Shown here: in pieces, positions 61,103 to 64,000 of the stretch
How positions within the stretch are numbered: the stretch's first letter is position 1
Layout of the letters: each line of letters begins with the position of its first letter
Assembly (NCBI RefSeq): GCF_019649055.1
Contig: NW_026570265.1
Coordinates: 186,001 to 250,000, forward strand
Direction of reading: 5' to 3'
DNA: 64,000 nucleotides
Source of the DNA: Paramacrobiotus metropolitanus
Taxonomy: Eukaryota; Tardigrada; Eutardigrada; Parachela; Macrobiotidae
Translations under genes and position numbers: made by a program
The notes under the pieces: model-generated
What the model was told of the DNA's origin: nothing
The model's input: only the letters and a program-made list of their open reading frames with translations
The model's database searches: none

Positions 61103-63348
61103 TCACTTGGCATCCGCTTCTTCCAGAGTATACCAGTCGGTATGCGACGACACTCCAATAACATTCTCCAGTGAGACAATCGTTTGGACCACGGCATCCT
61201 TAGCGAATGGGCCACTCTTCGCTTTCACCTTCAGCTCCAAATAAGCTGTTTTCAGAAGCTGCTCATCGTCAATCGGGAAATCAAGAGTTTCCTCATAACT
61301 TTGCTGTAAAAAAAATACTCTTGAATAGTGCTGACTATCTAACGTAACCGGTATATAGACTGATATCCATTTGTTGCAGCAAAACGCACACACACCTGAT
61401 CCGGATCGCCGATGAATTCCTTTGTGCGCCGCTTAGTTTTGGTCTGGCCAACATTGCAGGTGACCGACCTATAAACAATAATGTGGCAATTTCACGTTGA
61501 AGAATGACATTTCAGTTAACAGTAGGTGATAGCTTACACATAGTGAGCATTTCCGACATTGTGATTGCGCACCAGCTTGGAAATGTTGCGCACTTCATGG
61601 ACAGCGACAAATAAAGCACGACGAGATTCACCCCAGCGCATAGTAAGCCGAGCAGCTGCCGATGTACTGTTTCGCTGTCGCAGTTCACTTTCCGCTTCCA
61701 GATCTACTGGCACTCGAACATTGCCAACACTTCCCCCGTCAAAATGATCATCTCCAGATCCAGCTCCTTCCTTGAATTCTTGAGCGGAAATGGGCGTACC
61801 CTCAGGCGGAGTGCGCTCTTTCGGCATCCGACCGGTGGCATCAGCATTGGCAGTAAGAGAAGGATTCAAGTCCATTTTTTGTGCGGTAGCCATCGCTTCC
61901 GGCAGAGATATGGCTTTTAGTAAACGGAGACGTAGATTCAAGCGCAGCTCACTATGAGGCCCAGAATTCTTTAGAGCAAATAAACCACTGGCATCCATAT
62001 TATTTTTCTCAAGCAAGGACCGCAGGGGAACTTCTATCCAGCCAAGCTTTTTCGAGGATTTAGAATCCATGACTTCGAATTTGATCACATCACTTTTAGG
62101 GTCGGAAATCAGGAAAGATGTCTGTGATTCCCATACAGGGTCGTAAGTTCGTTTGGCCACAACGGTGGTGTAAGACTGCTTTCCGACAGTAGCGACACAG
62201 TACGGATGTGGCTCGGATGCGATCTTCTTTACATTTGGAAGAGCTGTTGCGCAGTCAATAAATACCATCAGCATGCACGATGACAAATGGGTACGATCAC
62301 TTAACATGGTGGTTTCTCGAATGACTGAATTAATTAGGTTTGCTTCCGAAGACAGCCCTAACCAATATAATCGGACACGGATGTTTCCTAAAAAGCGCAA
62401 CAGTTCAGTACAGAATAAACTATAAAGGGCACACGATTTTACCTGTTTCACAATCTTCCAAGCGGAACCACTTATCCACAGTTCCCTCTTTAACAATTGG
62501 AAACACATCCATCGTTAAACGCCCAAGGAAGTCGTCATTATTGCCTTTATCCTTGTCGAAAACTTCAATTTCCAAAGACTGACCGCTAGCCTGATCCACA
62601 ATGAACTCAAAATATTCGCTGCAATTGGAAATTAGACATACATATAGCGTTTTAATCGTCCGTGCCCTATTCTGAAAAGTGTGTAAAACTGTCAATATCA
62701 TTATTACCTCCAGTTGGGATTGATATTCTCCTTAATGACTTGAGTCTGAAAAATTTGAGCTCCAACCTTCACAACGCAATATGGGTCAGACTTTCCTTTT
62801 CCAATCAAACCGACATCCGCTCGCTCCAATTCCTGTGCTTCGGCAATAAAAACTCTCAAAACGCCATCAGGCGGAATAAACTTTAGGTCATATTTGGACA
62901 GATTTTGAATCAGTGGAATCGTAATTTTATTGGGCAAAACGGTAAAATAGTTTATTTGTTCTTGAACAACTTTGCGCATCAGTTCACTAAGGCCAGGAAT
63001 ATCCATAACATCAGCCAAATCCGTCAAATTAAAATCCACAGCCGGAGTACTCAGGAAGAAAGCAGTAATACCGCCAACAAACGGCATCTCCCGCACCAAA
63101 GGTTTGAAAATAATTCGCATTGTGCCCTGGAGAGTGATCTGATTAAAGCCAATCCTGAATTTACCAACACGGGCTTTCACTTCACAGTCGCCGGCATACA
63201 AAATCTGGGCATCCATAACGATTTCTCCGCGGGCAATATGCTCTTTGTAAACCTTCATGCCACCAACTCTAGGCGCTTCGTCTCCCATGGTAATGCGTTC
63301 AAACTCGAACTTCATAATTTTTGGCAAAGCGTTGTTAACAGCAGGTTC
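61103..63348 (-). CDS. ESYT: Extended synaptotagmin, 5'-partial
   Basis: E-Syts tether the ER to the plasma membrane and transfer lipids through an SMP domain. Exons in the window: 63348-62708, 62618-62443, 62387-61538, 61468-61396 and 61303-61103, closing in phase at a stop. The N-terminal hairpin anchor and first part of the SMP domain lie further right, probably beyond the edge. Seen here: the SMP remainder (GGMKVYKEHIARGEIVMDAQ, MRIIFKPLVREMPFVGGITA, DIPGLSELMRKVV, LPNKITIPLI), C2A (GVLRVFIAEAQELERADVGL, GKGKSDPYCVVKVG), C2B (MLMVFIDCATALPNVKK, HPYCVATVGKQ) and C2C (LTMRWGESRRALFVAVHEVR). The C2A calcium loop Asp of KSDPY is present. C2B reads HPYC, lacking that Asp, so C2B is unlikely to bind calcium. 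Confidence 0.94.
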
Positions 63349-64000
63349 CTAAAAGCATAAGGGATTTGATAAATAAACGGTTACAAGTTCTAAACCTGAT
63401 AAAATATAAGCATTTCCAATACGATGCGTCATTTCTCAAGCACGCGTCTTTGCACTGCCGGCATAATAATATGTATTACGCATGCCTACAAGAGTTTCAC
63501 TAAACACGAGCGCCTGAAAAAGCAGACATTACAGGCGCCGGCTAATTAAAACTCACCAAAAATATACACACAACTCAGAACCCCTAACAATTAACGACCC
63601 TGGATTTCTTATTAAAAAAAGCGCAACTGCTTGAACAGCAGCGTTACCAGCAGTGTTTCTGCAAAGATCCCACCTGGAAAGGGAACACACAGCTATTCCT
63701 ATTCGTATAATTATTATTATATGTATGTGTCCAAGTCAATTACAATGTATTATGTATATATCTGGATATTTGAAATTTTCGCATGCCTGATCTTCCATAA
63801 TTATCTTTCATTTGTTTGGCCTTGTCAAGCGTACGTACATAATCCAGTGCATGCATATGATATAAGTACTTGAAAAAGAACAATTAAACTGAATCTGAAG
63901 TAAAAGCGGATGATTTCGAATACTACAGAGGGTGATATTAAAGAACAGGCACAATTTTCCACCAAAAAATCGATTATTTTATTAATATTATGACCACACC
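63349..64000. other. Probable E-Syt intron at the right edge
   Basis: The E-Syt reading frame begins at an acceptor (TTTTAG) at 63349-63354 on the minus strand, so this stretch should be intron. I did not find the preceding exon in it; the plus-strand 80-codon frame at 63631-63873 looks spurious. Confidence 0.5.

Noticed and set aside
1-64000. tRNA, rRNA, CRISPR, telomere or prophage features
   Set aside because: I looked for T-loop-like GGTTCGA motifs, regular spaced repeats and phage genes and saw none.

Overview
This window is nuclear DNA from an animal. It carries interrupted genes with GT-AG introns (about 30 to 2,000 bp), standard stop codons, and a metazoan gene set (striatin, LMO4, DSTYK, nischarin, E-Syt). 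The introns are mostly short, genes sit on both strands, and there is about one gene per 4.5 kb. That suggests a compact invertebrate genome, perhaps an ecdysozoan such as a tardigrade; the species is inference only. I found no operons, bacterial genes, CRISPR arrays, rRNA or tRNA genes.

Layout, left to right: the 3' part of a striatin gene (+, 1-2204); an LMO4-like LIM-only gene (-, 3570-4478); about 5 kb of non-coding DNA with a terminal-inverted-repeat element (5693-6317) and a palindrome cluster; a TBC1D25-type Rab-GAP (-, 9493-13707) with two apparent +1 frame anomalies; the F-actin capping protein alpha gene (-, 15028-17579) with a 656-bp MITE-like element in an intron; the DSTYK kinase (+, 18517-23888); a 4.2-kb gap; PXK, a PX-pseudokinase-WH2 protein (+, 28109-31326); a single-pass FN3 membrane protein (+, 33719-35294); TAF3 (+, 36403-39833); CTR9 (-, 40185-44550); NUP93 (+, 45105-48270); sorbitol dehydrogenase (-, 49120-51883); the mitochondrial protease ATP23 (-, 53506-54920); mitochondrial ribosomal protein S18A (+, 55659-56294); a short nischarin (-, 56673-59239); and the 3' part of an extended synaptotagmin (-, 61103 to beyond the right edge).

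Most genes are unrelated housekeeping genes. Three head-to-head pairs probably share promoter regions: CAPZA/DSTYK, CTR9/NUP93 and ATP23/MRPS18A (the last two both act in mitochondria). TAF3 and CTR9 (RNA polymerase II initiation and elongation) are tail-to-tail neighbours. I built the exon models by hand: splice sites were chosen so that phases close and the protein aligns with the family as I know it. Where tested, summed exon lengths are multiples of three, except for TBC1D25.

No wholly new multi-gene system is visible. The most unusual signals are the two frame anomalies in TBC1D25, two uncharacterised inverted-repeat elements, and strongly over-represented octamers (TACTCGTA and TACTGTAC), the first found only in non-coding DNA.
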